DNA of 14,265 nucleotides. It comes from Gallionella sp. UBA6045 (lineage in GTDB: Bacteria > Pseudomonadota > Gammaproteobacteria > Burkholderiales > Gallionellaceae). This document shows, piece after piece, positions 7,269-14,265 of this stretch. The stretch lies in NCBI GenBank assembly GCA_002429165.1, contig DIYV01000201.1, positions 1 to 14,265 of the forward strand, written 5' to 3'. A model generated the notes under the pieces. The model ran no database searches and was not told where the DNA came from. It worked only from the letters and a program-made list of their open reading frames with translations. Each line of letters begins with the position of its first letter. The stretch's first letter is position 1. Made by a program: the position numbers and the translations under genes.

Positions 7269-7988
7269 TTGTCAATTTTAAGCAGCCGTTTCCTGAACAT
7301 TCGCGCAGAATTTAAGCGAATCCTGCCGGCACAGCCATGTGTGCTGTGCGGTTGCATGAGCCATGACGGACTCTGGTGTGCGGCATGCGACGCCGCCATG
7401 CCCTATTTCGACTCACCGCATTGCCCGGTCTGCGCATTGCCGACACACAATGGCGAAACATGCGGACACTGCCTGACTCATCCGCCGTTATTCAGCCGCA
7501 CTACCGCCCTATTCGGCTATACCTTCCCGCTCGACAAGTTGATACAAGGAATGAAATACGGTGAGCAACTGGCATTGGCGCACGCCTTCGCGAAAAAGCT
7601 GGTGCAGCGTATCGATAAAAGCAATTTGCCGGATTACGTCATCGCCATGCCGCTGCATCCCGCAAAATTGCGCGAACGCGGCTTCAATCAATCGCTGTTG
7701 CTCGCCGCGACTATCGCACGCGAACTGAAACTCAAGCTGCTGCCCAACGCCTGCCGGCGGGTTCGCGACACGCCACCGCAATCCGCCTTGCCATGGAAAG
7801 AACGCAAGAAAAACGTGCGCAATGCATTTTGCTGCGACAGGGATCTGACCGGAAAACGGGTTGCTCTGGTGGATGATGTGCTGACCACCGGGGCCAGCGT
7901 GAATGCGCTTGCCGGGGCCGTATCAGAAAGAGGCGCGATTCAAATCAGCGCGTGGGTGGTGGCGAGGACATTGCCGCATTCGCACTGA
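7269..7988 (+). CDS. comF: ComF family phosphoribosyltransferase-like protein (TTG start)
   Basis: ComF/GntX family protein. Members are linked to DNA uptake in naturally competent bacteria, with the biochemical role unresolved. Two N-terminal CxxC pairs form zinc-ribbon-like sites: C24/C27 with C37/C40, and C52/C55 with C65/C68. The PRTase domain follows with the ComF signature HPAKLRERGFNQS (130-142) and the PRPP-binding loop VALVDDVLTTGAS (198-210). The length of 239 aa is normal. The start is TTG at 7269: an in-frame TGA lies at 7254-7256, AAGG sits 8 nt upstream, and the first internal ATG would cut the zinc site. It is divergent from bioB and converges with mshN. In many proteobacteria comF sits beside bioC or other biotin genes, which fits here. 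Confidence 0.94.
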   Translation: MSILSSRFLNIRAEFKRILPAQPCVLCGCMSHDGLWCAACDAAMPYFDSPHCPVCALPTHNGETCGHCLTHPPLFSRTTALFGYTFPLDKLIQGMKYGEQLALAHAFAKKLVQRIDKSNLPDYVIAMPLHPAKLRERGFNQSLLLAATIARELKLKLLPNACRRVRDTPPQSALPWKERKKNVRNAFCCDRDLTGKRVALVDDVLTTGASVNALAGAVSERGAIQISAWVVARTLPHSH

Positions 7989-8033
7989 CGCCTTCCTCAG
8001 GAGGGGGGGTTGATATTCCTCTGCCTACCGTTT
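7989..8033. other. Convergent comF/mshN intergenic gap
   Basis: Forty-five bp separate the two converging genes. The gap carries a G7 run next to a GC-rich imperfect dyad (CCTTCC...GGGGGG, needing G-U pairs). On the other strand a 5-bp CTCTG/CAGAG stem straddles the mshN 3' end. Neither is followed by a clear U-tract, so I do not call a canonical intrinsic terminator, although bidirectional termination here is plausible. Confidence 0.3.
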
Positions 8034-9203
8034 TCAGAGTTCTTTTAGCTTTTGCCGCACAAAGGCCTGCAAATCCGGATTGAGCGTTCGTGTATCGAGT
8101 GCGTGCTGGAAAGCAATTTTGGCATCGGCATTGCGCTTCAAGGCCTGCAGGGAAATTCCGTAGCCCATCAGCCAGATGCCGTTGTTCGGGGCAAGTTGCA
8201 GCGCAACCTGATAATGCGCAATCGCCTCGTCGTTGCGATTCTGGCGTTGCAGCAGTGCCGCCAGAAATGCCTGGTAAGCGGCCTGTGAATTGCCGTATGG
8301 CAAAGCCTTTTCCAGTGTTGCAGTTGCCTCTGCAACCGCGCCGCGTTCCACCTGCAAGCGTGCCAGCATCATGGTGAAACCGGTATGATCGGGTTCGCTC
8401 TTCAACCCTTCCTGCAACACGCGTTCGGCATCCTTGCCGCGCTTGCTTTCCAGCAGCAATGCAACCAGCGCCTGCCGCGCCGCATCATGGCCCGGATCCA
8501 GGCGCAATGCCGCTTCGTATCCGAACATTGCATCTGCGATATGTCCCTGCTGCATTAATGCGGACGCCTTGCGATATTCCGCATCGGCCAGTTGCTCGGG
8601 GCTGATTTGCTTCATCGGCAATGTGCCTTCCGGCGTTGGAACGGCGACTTCTGCATTGGATGTTTTTATTGGTTGTGTCTTGAATGTCTTCCTGGCTGTC
8701 TTCCTCGCTGATTTCCTTGCTGACTTCTTGGCCGGCTTCGCCGCTGCGTGCGGAATGGCGGCAGCGCCTTTGTTATTCGCCAAGGATTGTTCCGTGTCAT
8801 GTCTGATGGTCGAAGGAAGCGGCACCGAGCTCAACTCAAAGCTCAGTCGCGAGGCAGGCATGTAAGCGACTACTACACCCGATACCGGTGTATCAAGTTG
8901 TGCAGCTTGATGCTGCAGTGTCGATTTCTCGAGTTCATGAGGGCCGGTGTTATTGCCTGCACCCCCAGGGTGGGGCAATCCCTGCGTGGCCTTGGGGGCG
9001 ATACTCGCTGCTGCGGCATCCGGCTTGCGTGCCTGAATCCATTGCCATATCGCGATCCCGGCCACCAGTGCCAACCCTAACGCCAGCAAAGGCAAAGCGA
9101 AGTTGCGTCTGGCCTGCGGCACGGCGCGCACCATGGCCTGTTCCGCTACAGTATGCGCGCCGCGCTGCTCGAGCTGGTTAAGCATCTGGTTGATGACACT
9201 CAT
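8034..9203 (-). CDS. mshN: MSHA biogenesis protein MshN (TPR protein)
   Basis: Accessory protein of MSHA-type IV pilus assembly. I place the start at 9203, not at an upstream in-frame codon, because MSVINQMLNQLEQRG is the typical MshN N-terminus and this ATG overlaps the mshM stop as ATGA. The 389-residue product has a short cytoplasmic N-terminus and one membrane segment (about 35-56). A low-complexity periplasmic linker follows, including a lysine/arginine-rich tract of four AKKS/ARKS/ARKT-type repeats at 158-173. Tetratricopeptide helices run from about 205 to 385 (for example AMFGYEAALRLDPGHDAARQ, EAIAHYQVALQLAPN). It is the last msh gene here; mshE does not follow. Confidence 0.92.
   Translation of the reverse strand: MSVINQMLNQLEQRGAHTVAEQAMVRAVPQARRNFALPLLALGLALVAGIAIWQWIQARKPDAAAASIAPKATQGLPHPGGAGNNTGPHELEKSTLQHQAAQLDTPVSGVVVAYMPASRLSFELSSVPLPSTIRHDTEQSLANNKGAAAIPHAAAKPAKKSARKSARKTARKTFKTQPIKTSNAEVAVPTPEGTLPMKQISPEQLADAEYRKASALMQQGHIADAMFGYEAALRLDPGHDAARQALVALLLESKRGKDAERVLQEGLKSEPDHTGFTMMLARLQVERGAVAEATATLEKALPYGNSQAAYQAFLAALLQRQNRNDEAIAHYQVALQLAPNNGIWLMGYGISLQALKRNADAKIAFQHALDTRTLNPDLQAFVRQKLKEL
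8686..8733 (-). repeat. Four tandem 12-bp repeats encoding a basic tract in MshN
   Basis: Four successive 12-nt units (GTCTTCCTGGCT, GTCTTCCTCGCT, GATTTCCTTGCT, GACTTCTTGGCC on the plus strand) encode four-residue units A-(K/R)-K-(S/T) on the minus strand, residues 158-173 of MshN. The units differ at a few positions, so this is an aged tandem duplication that keeps the reading frame. Unit number could vary between strains. Confidence 0.8.
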
Positions 9204-10171
9204 TGCAGCCCCATCTTCGAGAACCACACCCACGCAATGCCCAGCGACGCGATCACCGCCGCACCGGTCAACGCCACCGCCCACGGCAACCAGTCGCGGC
9301 GCACTTCGGGCGTGTCTGCCGCCGCATCGCGGATATGACGGGGAAATACCTGCTGCCTGCCATCGCTGAATGCCAGCATCAATGCCTTGTGTGCAACGAT
9401 ATTTACCAGCCTCGGCGTGCCGCCTGTTATACGGTGCAGCTTGGTCACCGCCCGATCGCTGAACAATGTTTCACCGGCAAATCCGGCCACTGCCAGGCGA
9501 TGGCGCAAATAGCGCTCCAGTTCATTCTTGCGCAAGCCCTGCAGGTCGTATTGAAAACTGATGCGCTGGCGCAGCTGGCGTATTGAATGGTGCTTCAAGC
9601 GTTCATTCAACTCCGGCTGACCGAACAACACCACCTGCAACAGTTTGCGCTTTTCGGTTTCGAGATTGGTCAGCAGACGCAATACCTCCAGACTTTCCAG
9701 CGGCATCGCCTGCGCCTCGTCCAGGCACAGCAATGCGCGCTGGCCATTGCGCGCGCATTCCAGCAGCGAGTGGGTCAAACCTTTCAGCAACTGATGCTGG
9801 TCGGTTGTTTTTTCCAGCGGCACGCGAAATTCTTCCGCCAATGCCATCAACAAACTGTTCGGTTCAAGATAGGGATTGGGAATATAGGCGGTGATGAAGC
9901 GCGGTACAGGCGGCGCGGCAACTTCCTGATCCTGGGTGCCTATCAGCGTGGTGGTTTGCCGGCCCTGATTCAGCGTGGCAAGAAATTTTCGGCACAGCAG
10001 GGTCTTGCCATTGCCCACCTCGCCGGTAATCTTGATAAAACCCTCGCCGTTTCGAGCCGCCACCAGCAAGGTATTGAGGGCCTCCTGATAGCTTGAACAG
10101 GCAAAGAAAAAACTGGTGTCCGGAGTCAGACTGAATGGCGATTCGCGCAGACCAAAGTGATGTAGATACAT
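9200..10171 (-). CDS. mshM: MSHA biogenesis ATPase MshM (ExeA/GspA-like AAA)
   Basis: AAA-type ATPase of the ExeA/GspA family used in MSHA pilus assembly. In type II secretion its relative ExeA helps insert the secretin through peptidoglycan. The N-terminus MYLHHFGLRESPFSLTPD is the family signature. Walker A GEVGNGKT is at 50-57 and Walker B LLCLDEAQ at 147-154. The MshM-like TAYIPNPYLEP is near 94-104, and sensor/arginine-rich IRQLRQRISF near 197-206. A C-terminal membrane helix lies at about 294-316, with no peptidoglycan-binding domain after it, so periplasmic functions may be left to MshN, whose start overlaps its stop (ATGA). It begins 13 bp after mshL with only a weak ribosome binding site near the ATG. 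Confidence 0.94.
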   Translation of the reverse strand: MYLHHFGLRESPFSLTPDTSFFFACSSYQEALNTLLVAARNGEGFIKITGEVGNGKTLLCRKFLATLNQGRQTTTLIGTQDQEVAAPPVPRFITAYIPNPYLEPNSLLMALAEEFRVPLEKTTDQHQLLKGLTHSLLECARNGQRALLCLDEAQAMPLESLEVLRLLTNLETEKRKLLQVVLFGQPELNERLKHHSIRQLRQRISFQYDLQGLRKNELERYLRHRLAVAGFAGETLFSDRAVTKLHRITGGTPRLVNIVAHKALMLAFSDGRQQVFPRHIRDAAADTPEVRRDWLPWAVALTGAAVIASLGIAWVWFSKMGLQ

Positions 10172-10184
10172 ATCAGGGGTTTCT

Positions 10185-11840
10185 TTACTTCCCCATCAAA
10201 CTGTTGAATCGATCGCGGCTGTGCGTGACGTCATCGGACCAGTCCTTGTCATTGTCCACAATGGTTGGTTTCAGCAGAATGATCAGCTCGCGCTTTTCGC
10301 TGCTTTGGTTGGTCTGGCCAAACACCGATTTGGGCAAGCCCGGCAATCCGGAATTATCGTTGGACGCGGCTTGGCGCATCAAACCGCCGATCGCCACGAT
10401 CTGGCCATCGCGCGCGCGCACGATGCTGTCGGTTTCGGAAACCGAACTGGAAGCCAGCGGCAAACTGAGCGAACCGGCTGAGGTGCCCAGATCGACGACC
10501 TTGGTGACCGTGCTGACCTGGCTGACGGAAGGATGCACATGCAAGATGATCTCGCCGTTCTCATTGATACTGGGTGTGACATCCAATGCGATACCGGAAA
10601 AGAACGGTTGCAATGTGACGTTCGGGGTGGTGGTTCCGCCGACTCCACCGAGCGTTGTCGTCGTCGAAACGTTGGTAACGAAGAAGTCATCCGTGCCGAC
10701 CTTGAGCACGGCTTTCTGGTTGTTCAGCGTGGCAATGCGCGGACTGGACAGCACATGCACGTCACCCTGCGACTCCAGGAAATTCAGCAGAGCGGCAAAA
10801 TTGCTGGTCTGAAATGCCAGGCCAAACAATGAGCCCGTAGCCGCACTCGCCGCGGCAAGATTGGCGCCGGGGATAGCCGTTACCAGACCGTTGGTTAACA
10901 ACCCAGAAGGAGCGAGACTGGAACCGGGAGAAAGCACACCGCCTGATGTAGAGCTGTTGGGGTTATTTCTGAACGCGGCCCAGTTCACACCGGATTGAAA
11001 GCTGTTTTTCAATTGCACATCGACAATCTTGGCTTCCAGTATCACCTGCCGGTCCACGGAAATCTGCGATGCCCTGAGGTAGGCGGAGACATTTCTCAAT
11101 TCGTCCGGCATCGCGCGCACCACGATCACGCCGGACATCGGGCTGATCACCACGCTGCGTCCCTTGTCATTGCCAACGATGGCCGACAGCGATCTCTGCA
11201 ATTCACCCCAGAAATCGGACTTGCTGGACATCGTCACCTTGCTGCTTTCCGCCGAATGCTGTTGTGAACCGCTTGTGGTTGTCAATGTGGTTGCAGAGCC
11301 GGATGTAGTACCCGACGGCGCGTCTGACACAGAACCGGATGTCACCCTGAGCGACGATTCGCCGTCGCGCTGCGCTGTCAGGTAATTCACCTGAAAAATC
11401 CGCGTTTGCAAAGTCAGCGGTTGTATGTAAATGCGGTTGCTGTCTATCCTGTAATCGTAACCATACATCTCGCGTATCGCTTCCAACGCGTCAAATACCG
11501 TCACGTCCTTGAGATTAAGCGAAATATTGCCCCTGACATTGGGATTCAGCAACATGCTGTAGCGCGTGCCCGCCACGATCGACATAAACACCTGGCTTGC
11601 GGGGACATTGTTCACGGTCAAATCGAATTTCGTGTCCAGCGATTTGCTGTCCACCCTGGGCATCCCCATTGCAAGTGGTGGCAACAAGGCATTGTTAACC
11701 TCGTCAGCTTTGCTTGGTTGTGCGCTGTTCTGCACGGCCTGATTCATCTCATGCTGAATCGAATTTGCTATCTGATTGTTGCTGCGCGGAGCAGCACAAC
11801 CTGCCAACAGCAGCACCACCAGCCATAACGTTGTTCTCAT
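10185..11840 (-). CDS. mshL: MSHA outer-membrane secretin MshL
   Basis: Outer-membrane secretin of the PulD/PilQ family through which the MSHA pilus emerges. A lipoprotein signal ends in LLAGC (Cys15). The STN/N0-like domain spans about 73-140 (FDLTVNNVPASQVF... NPNVRGNISLNLKDVTVFDALEAI), then a Ser/Thr/Gly-rich linker (about 161-206), then an N-domain (about 209-260). The secretin core runs from about 264 to 531, including VHVLSSPRIATLNNQKAVLKVG, PFFSGIALDVTPSI and the C-terminal ELIILLKPTIV. The length of 551 aa is typical. The start at 11840 has a very strong AAGGAGG ribosome binding site formed by the last codons of mshK. It overlaps the mshK stop as ATGA. Confidence 0.96.
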   Translation of the reverse strand: MRTTLWLVVLLLAGCAAPRSNNQIANSIQHEMNQAVQNSAQPSKADEVNNALLPPLAMGMPRVDSKSLDTKFDLTVNNVPASQVFMSIVAGTRYSMLLNPNVRGNISLNLKDVTVFDALEAIREMYGYDYRIDSNRIYIQPLTLQTRIFQVNYLTAQRDGESSLRVTSGSVSDAPSGTTSGSATTLTTTSGSQQHSAESSKVTMSSKSDFWGELQRSLSAIVGNDKGRSVVISPMSGVIVVRAMPDELRNVSAYLRASQISVDRQVILEAKIVDVQLKNSFQSGVNWAAFRNNPNSSTSGGVLSPGSSLAPSGLLTNGLVTAIPGANLAAASAATGSLFGLAFQTSNFAALLNFLESQGDVHVLSSPRIATLNNQKAVLKVGTDDFFVTNVSTTTTLGGVGGTTTPNVTLQPFFSGIALDVTPSINENGEIILHVHPSVSQVSTVTKVVDLGTSAGSLSLPLASSSVSETDSIVRARDGQIVAIGGLMRQAASNDNSGLPGLPKSVFGQTNQSSEKRELIILLKPTIVDNDKDWSDDVTHSRDRFNSLMGK

Positions 11841-12463
11841 TTTTCCTCCTTCGGGTGTCCGGTCATAACCGGCCGCTTGGTTGCCGTTGTCTGGCTACCT
11901 GGCGGAATGGCTAGTGGTTCCATCAAAAGCTTTTCGTCGCGCGCAACCGGCTTCAATTCATGTTTGTCTGACTCGACCTTGGTTGACGGCGATGGCTGTT
12001 CAACCTGCGTTTCATTGTTCGGCGATTCCATTTTCGCCGATCCTGTGTCTGCCATTTCTTTGCGTGTGATCTTAACCCCGGGGAATAACGTCAATACCTG
12101 CCTGCTCTTCCCACGCTGCAACACGACACTGCCGGTATTGACTTCAACCAGCCTGGATTTGCCAAGTTGCCCACCCAATTCGACGGTATGTCCGTCAATG
12201 ATCGCCGCGCGGCGAGTTTCGGAAATGATAATCGAACGCAAACCGGACGATGAGTTTCCCGCTGCATTCCGGCCGATCCCGGTGCTCGCTTCAGGTGCAA
12301 AAATACTTGCCGGCGGGCGGGTCGGATCGGGCAAATCTTCTGCATGCACAGGAAAAAGCACTGAGAACAGAAGACAAATAACACCAGCACAAATGAACCG
12401 CCACGGCGCTACAGCGCCAACCCTTTGTCTGCTTTCTTCCATCAGTTGATTTCTGATCATCAT
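11837..12463 (-). CDS. mshK: MSHA biogenesis protein MshK
   Basis: Periplasmic MSHA assembly protein, comparable in position and fold to PilP/GspC-type connectors between the inner-membrane platform and the secretin. A cytoplasmic head is followed by a hydrophobic segment at about 22-39. The segment ends in VHA-EDLPDPTRPP; the DPTRPP motif (46-51) is characteristic. A small beta-rich domain (about 77-133) follows, then a charged, Pro/Ser-rich tail (134-208) ending KEEK, whose codons double as the mshL ribosome binding site. The start at 12463 overlaps the mshJ stop as ATGA; a second ATG directly follows, so the exact first residue is uncertain by one. Family conservation is low, so the call rests on motif and gene order. 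Confidence 0.85.
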   Translation of the reverse strand: MMIRNQLMEESRQRVGAVAPWRFICAGVICLLFSVLFPVHAEDLPDPTRPPASIFAPEASTGIGRNAAGNSSSGLRSIIISETRRAAIIDGHTVELGGQLGKSRLVEVNTGSVVLQRGKSRQVLTLFPGVKITRKEMADTGSAKMESPNNETQVEQPSPSTKVESDKHELKPVARDEKLLMEPLAIPPGSQTTATKRPVMTGHPKEEK

Positions 12464-13140
12464 ACTGCCAACCAGTTTTTATCCAGACTCAATGTATACA
12501 AGGTTAATGTAAACACTGAATCAGGGTATTTTTCCACGCTCAGACTTGCTTCCCCCCAAAACATCTGCTCGGGCAATTTTTCCAGCGCGGTGACATAGCG
12601 TATCAAATCCAGGTAACCACCTCGCACGGTGATCTGCACGCCGTGTTTGAATATTTGCTTGTGTGAACCCGTCTGGCCATCCGGCGTGTTCGTTGCAGAT
12701 CCCTGCGGCTTTTCAATCAACAGACTCACCGGCAGGGTTTTCAGCTCGACCAGCTGCAGACTGCCATTATTATCCAGCATCTTTTTCAACAGGCCCGCTA
12801 TCTTGTCCGGTTCTATCAGGCGATCCGTGCGGCTTTGCAAATAGCTGTCCTGTTCTTGCAGTTGCTGCTTGAGCTGCACCAGACGATTGCGCAACGGCGA
12901 ATGTTGGTCGTCTCGTTTTGCCTGCAACATGTTCTGCATCTGCGCCTGCAACTCTTTCATTTTTTCCTGCCGCTGTTCCAACTGTGACGACAGCAATTTC
13001 TGCCTGGCCAACAACGGATCCAGCAACATCACATTTATCAGGGAAATCACCACAAAGGCGGCGGCAATAAAAATCATCGTGCGCTCGCGCAAAGACAGCT
13101 CATCTATCACTGCGCTGGCCCGTTCCCAATAAAGTTTCAT
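12460..13140 (-). CDS. mshJ: MSHA biogenesis protein MshJ (PilO/GspM-like)
   Basis: Bitopic inner-membrane protein of the pilus assembly platform, analogous to PilO/GspM. A short cytoplasmic N-terminus carries ELSLRERTM. A membrane helix lies at about 21-40, then a long coiled coil (about 43-105, rich in Q, E, L and K), then a periplasmic alpha/beta ferredoxin-like domain. That domain includes VQITVRGGYLDLIRYVTALEKLP (about 168-190), a GspM/PilO-type pattern. At 226 aa the size is normal. It overlaps its upstream neighbour and mshK by ATGA at both ends. Confidence 0.88.
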   Translation of the reverse strand: MKLYWERASAVIDELSLRERTMIFIAAAFVVISLINVMLLDPLLARQKLLSSQLEQRQEKMKELQAQMQNMLQAKRDDQHSPLRNRLVQLKQQLQEQDSYLQSRTDRLIEPDKIAGLLKKMLDNNGSLQLVELKTLPVSLLIEKPQGSATNTPDGQTGSHKQIFKHGVQITVRGGYLDLIRYVTALEKLPEQMFWGEASLSVEKYPDSVFTLTLYTLSLDKNWLAV

Positions 13141-13787
13141 TTACCGGCCTCTTTGTTCGGGCTGGAATACAATGTGAATTCAACATAGCGGCGCGCCGTG
13201 GAAGCGGGTGCCTTGCCACTCCCCGCATCCAGTTCAGCCTTGGGTTCCTGCATCTTCAAGGTAGAAAAAGTCTTGCCCTTCATGATGCTCTCCCTGCCCA
13301 GACGCTGGATATATTCAGGCAACAATTCCGGATTCACCACCCCGCCGCTCAGGCTGATCTGCGCAGCATCGCCGGTCACTTTGAAACCGGTCAGCCACAA
13401 GCCCTGCACTATTTGGCGGGAAAAGGCGCGCATGTATTCCGAATAGCCGGTGGTATTGCCCACCGCGCCGGATTTCAGCGTCTCGATTATCTGATTCTGT
13501 TCGGCAACCTGCTTGTCCAAACGCTGCACTTCATTCTGCAATAATTGCATGGAATGTTGCGGGGAAAACTCGGCCATAAAACCTGCCAGACGTACCTGCT
13601 CGGCAGTGTAACGTTTGGTATTTTCTTCCGCTTGCAACTTAAGCTGGCCAACCTGATAAATCGCATAGCCATAAAAAATCAGCGAGCCTGCGATGACCAA
13701 GCCCAACGCCTGCAACATCGTCAGCAGCGAAAAATATTTGCGCTGCTTCATGAAAATCGGGTTGAACAGATTGATCTGCTGGCTCAT
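13137..13787 (-). CDS. MSHA biogenesis protein, PilN-like (MshI2 type)
   Basis: Bitopic inner-membrane protein occupying the PilN position between mshI (PilM-like) and mshJ (PilO-like). It starts QQINLFNP; the INLxP-type tail of PilN is what docks on PilM, so it probably binds MshI. A membrane helix lies at about 22-45, a coiled coil at about 48-106, and a C-terminal periplasmic domain at about 112-210 (LWLTGFKVTGDAAQISLSGGV). At 216 aa it fits the family. Naming differs between genomes (mshI1/mshI2/pilN-like), so I leave the symbol blank. The start and stop overlap both neighbours by ATGA. Confidence 0.85.
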   Translation of the reverse strand: MSQQINLFNPIFMKQRKYFSLLTMLQALGLVIAGSLIFYGYAIYQVGQLKLQAEENTKRYTAEQVRLAGFMAEFSPQHSMQLLQNEVQRLDKQVAEQNQIIETLKSGAVGNTTGYSEYMRAFSRQIVQGLWLTGFKVTGDAAQISLSGGVVNPELLPEYIQRLGRESIMKGKTFSTLKMQEPKAELDAGSGKAPASTARRYVEFTLYSSPNKEAGK

Positions 13788-14265
13788 AGGACTCGGCTTT
13801 CCTGGCGCAATGCCGCACCCAGCGTTGTCAAGGCACGCGCAACGAATTCACTGTCTGCGAGCGCAGGTACGGCACTGATGTCCATCACCTGCGACAAGTC
13901 CAGCTTCTGCACTTTCGTATCAAGTTCCGAATCCAGAAATTCCACCAAACCCGTCCTGTCCGGCACACTAACCAGCACCATGTCGACCGGCAACTGATTA
14001 TACTGGCGGTCAAAATAATCCAGCGAGCGATGCAACTCCGTTTCGACGCGATCCCGGTATTGCCGGCGCAAATCCTCATCGGCATCCAGCAATTGCCCGA
14101 CACCGATTTCGATGCGGCGCGACAAGTACAATTCGCCGCCTGACGTAAACGTCATCAGACCACCATAATCATCGAATGCCAACACAACCAGAGCACGCTC
14201 ATCACGCTCAAACAGCGCGGCGATATTGCGCTGCGCCATTTCCGGAATATCGATCACATCCAGCT
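13784..14265 (-). CDS. mshI: MSHA biogenesis protein MshI (PilM-like), C-terminal part
   Basis: Cytoplasmic actin/FtsA-fold protein of the PilM/GspL-N family that scaffolds the pilus platform. Only about 160 C-terminal residues are in the window. The frame is open through 14265, reading LDVIDIPEMAQRNI at the edge, and the GTG at 14257 is internal, not a start. LVVLAFDDYGGLMTFTSGGELYLSRRIEIG resembles the second nucleotide-binding half of PilM-like folds. The stop overlaps the next gene by ATGA. The call depends on similarity to MshI together with the order MshI-PilN-MshJ-MshK-MshL. Confidence 0.87.
   Translation of the reverse strand, partial: LDVIDIPEMAQRNIAALFERDERALVVLAFDDYGGLMTFTSGGELYLSRRIEIGVGQLLDADEDLRRQYRDRVETELHRSLDYFDRQYNQLPVDMVLVSVPDRTGLVEFLDSELDTKVQKLDLSQVMDISAVPALADSEFVARALTTLGAALRQESRVL

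Noticed and set aside
8003..8009. G7 homopolymer between comF and mshN as a phase-variation tract
   Set aside because: It lies after both stop codons in a convergent gap, so slippage would not alter a reading frame or a promoter spacing.
9204..9284. Upstream in-frame extension of mshN (27 extra codons)
   Set aside because: The extension (MGGGVDRCGG...) lies wholly inside the mshM 3' end, is unlike MshN, and the ATG at 9203 has the family N-terminus and an ATGA overlap.
10170..10200. GGGG/CCCC stem around the mshL stop as a regulatory hairpin
   Set aside because: Four base pairs with an 11-nt loop is not meaningful evidence.
14255..14257. GTG as the start of a short 157-aa mshI
   Set aside because: The frame remains open to the window edge with family-like residues upstream, so the gene is cut by the edge, not truncated.

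Overview
The window looks like ordinary chromosomal DNA from a betaproteobacterium. The protein sequences and the pairing of a bioB-F-H-C-D operon with an MSHA-type pilus cluster suggest the Nitrosomonadales/Gallionellaceae area, but this placement is inference from gene content, not a database match. Coding density is very high and the longest gap without a clear gene is 177 bp. No tRNA, rRNA, CRISPR array, transposase or phage gene is visible.

Layout. (1) 1-1653, minus strand: a 5' portion of ftsK (N-terminal membrane domain to Walker B), cut by the window edge. A 39-codon ORF lies just upstream and overlaps its start codon by one base. (2) 1831-2442, minus: a lipoprotein SCO1/SenC copper chaperone. 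(3) 2506-7140, minus: a biotin operon transcribed bioB-bioF-bioH-bioC-bioD. It contains the BioC/BioH pimeloyl-ACP entry genes and three of the four ring-assembly enzymes; bioA is absent. A ~123-bp near-perfect palindrome fills the bioB-bioF gap, supplies the bioB stop codon and abuts the bioF Shine-Dalgarno. (4) 7269-7988, plus: comF, divergent from bioB across a 128-bp intergenic region that carries a 20-bp-phased direct repeat. (5) 8034-14265, minus: an MSHA/type IV pilus assembly cluster transcribed mshI (partial)-PilN-like-mshJ-mshK-mshL-mshM-mshN. Five of its six junctions are 4-bp ATGA overlaps. It ends convergently with comF, so mshE, mshG and the pilin genes that usually follow mshN are not here.

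How the genes work together. BioC methylates malonyl-ACP, fatty acid synthesis extends the ester, BioH demethylates pimeloyl-ACP methyl ester, BioF makes KAPA, an off-window BioA would make DAPA, BioD closes the ureido ring and BioB inserts sulfur. The Msh proteins form an inner-membrane platform (MshI/PilN-like/MshJ, comparable to PilM/N/O), a periplasmic MshK, the MshL outer-membrane secretin, and accessory MshM/MshN.

I did not find a convincing new system. The items most worth a second look are the palindromic element embedded between bioB and bioF, the truncated msh gene set, the basic tandem repeat in MshN, and the small ORF coupled to ftsK.
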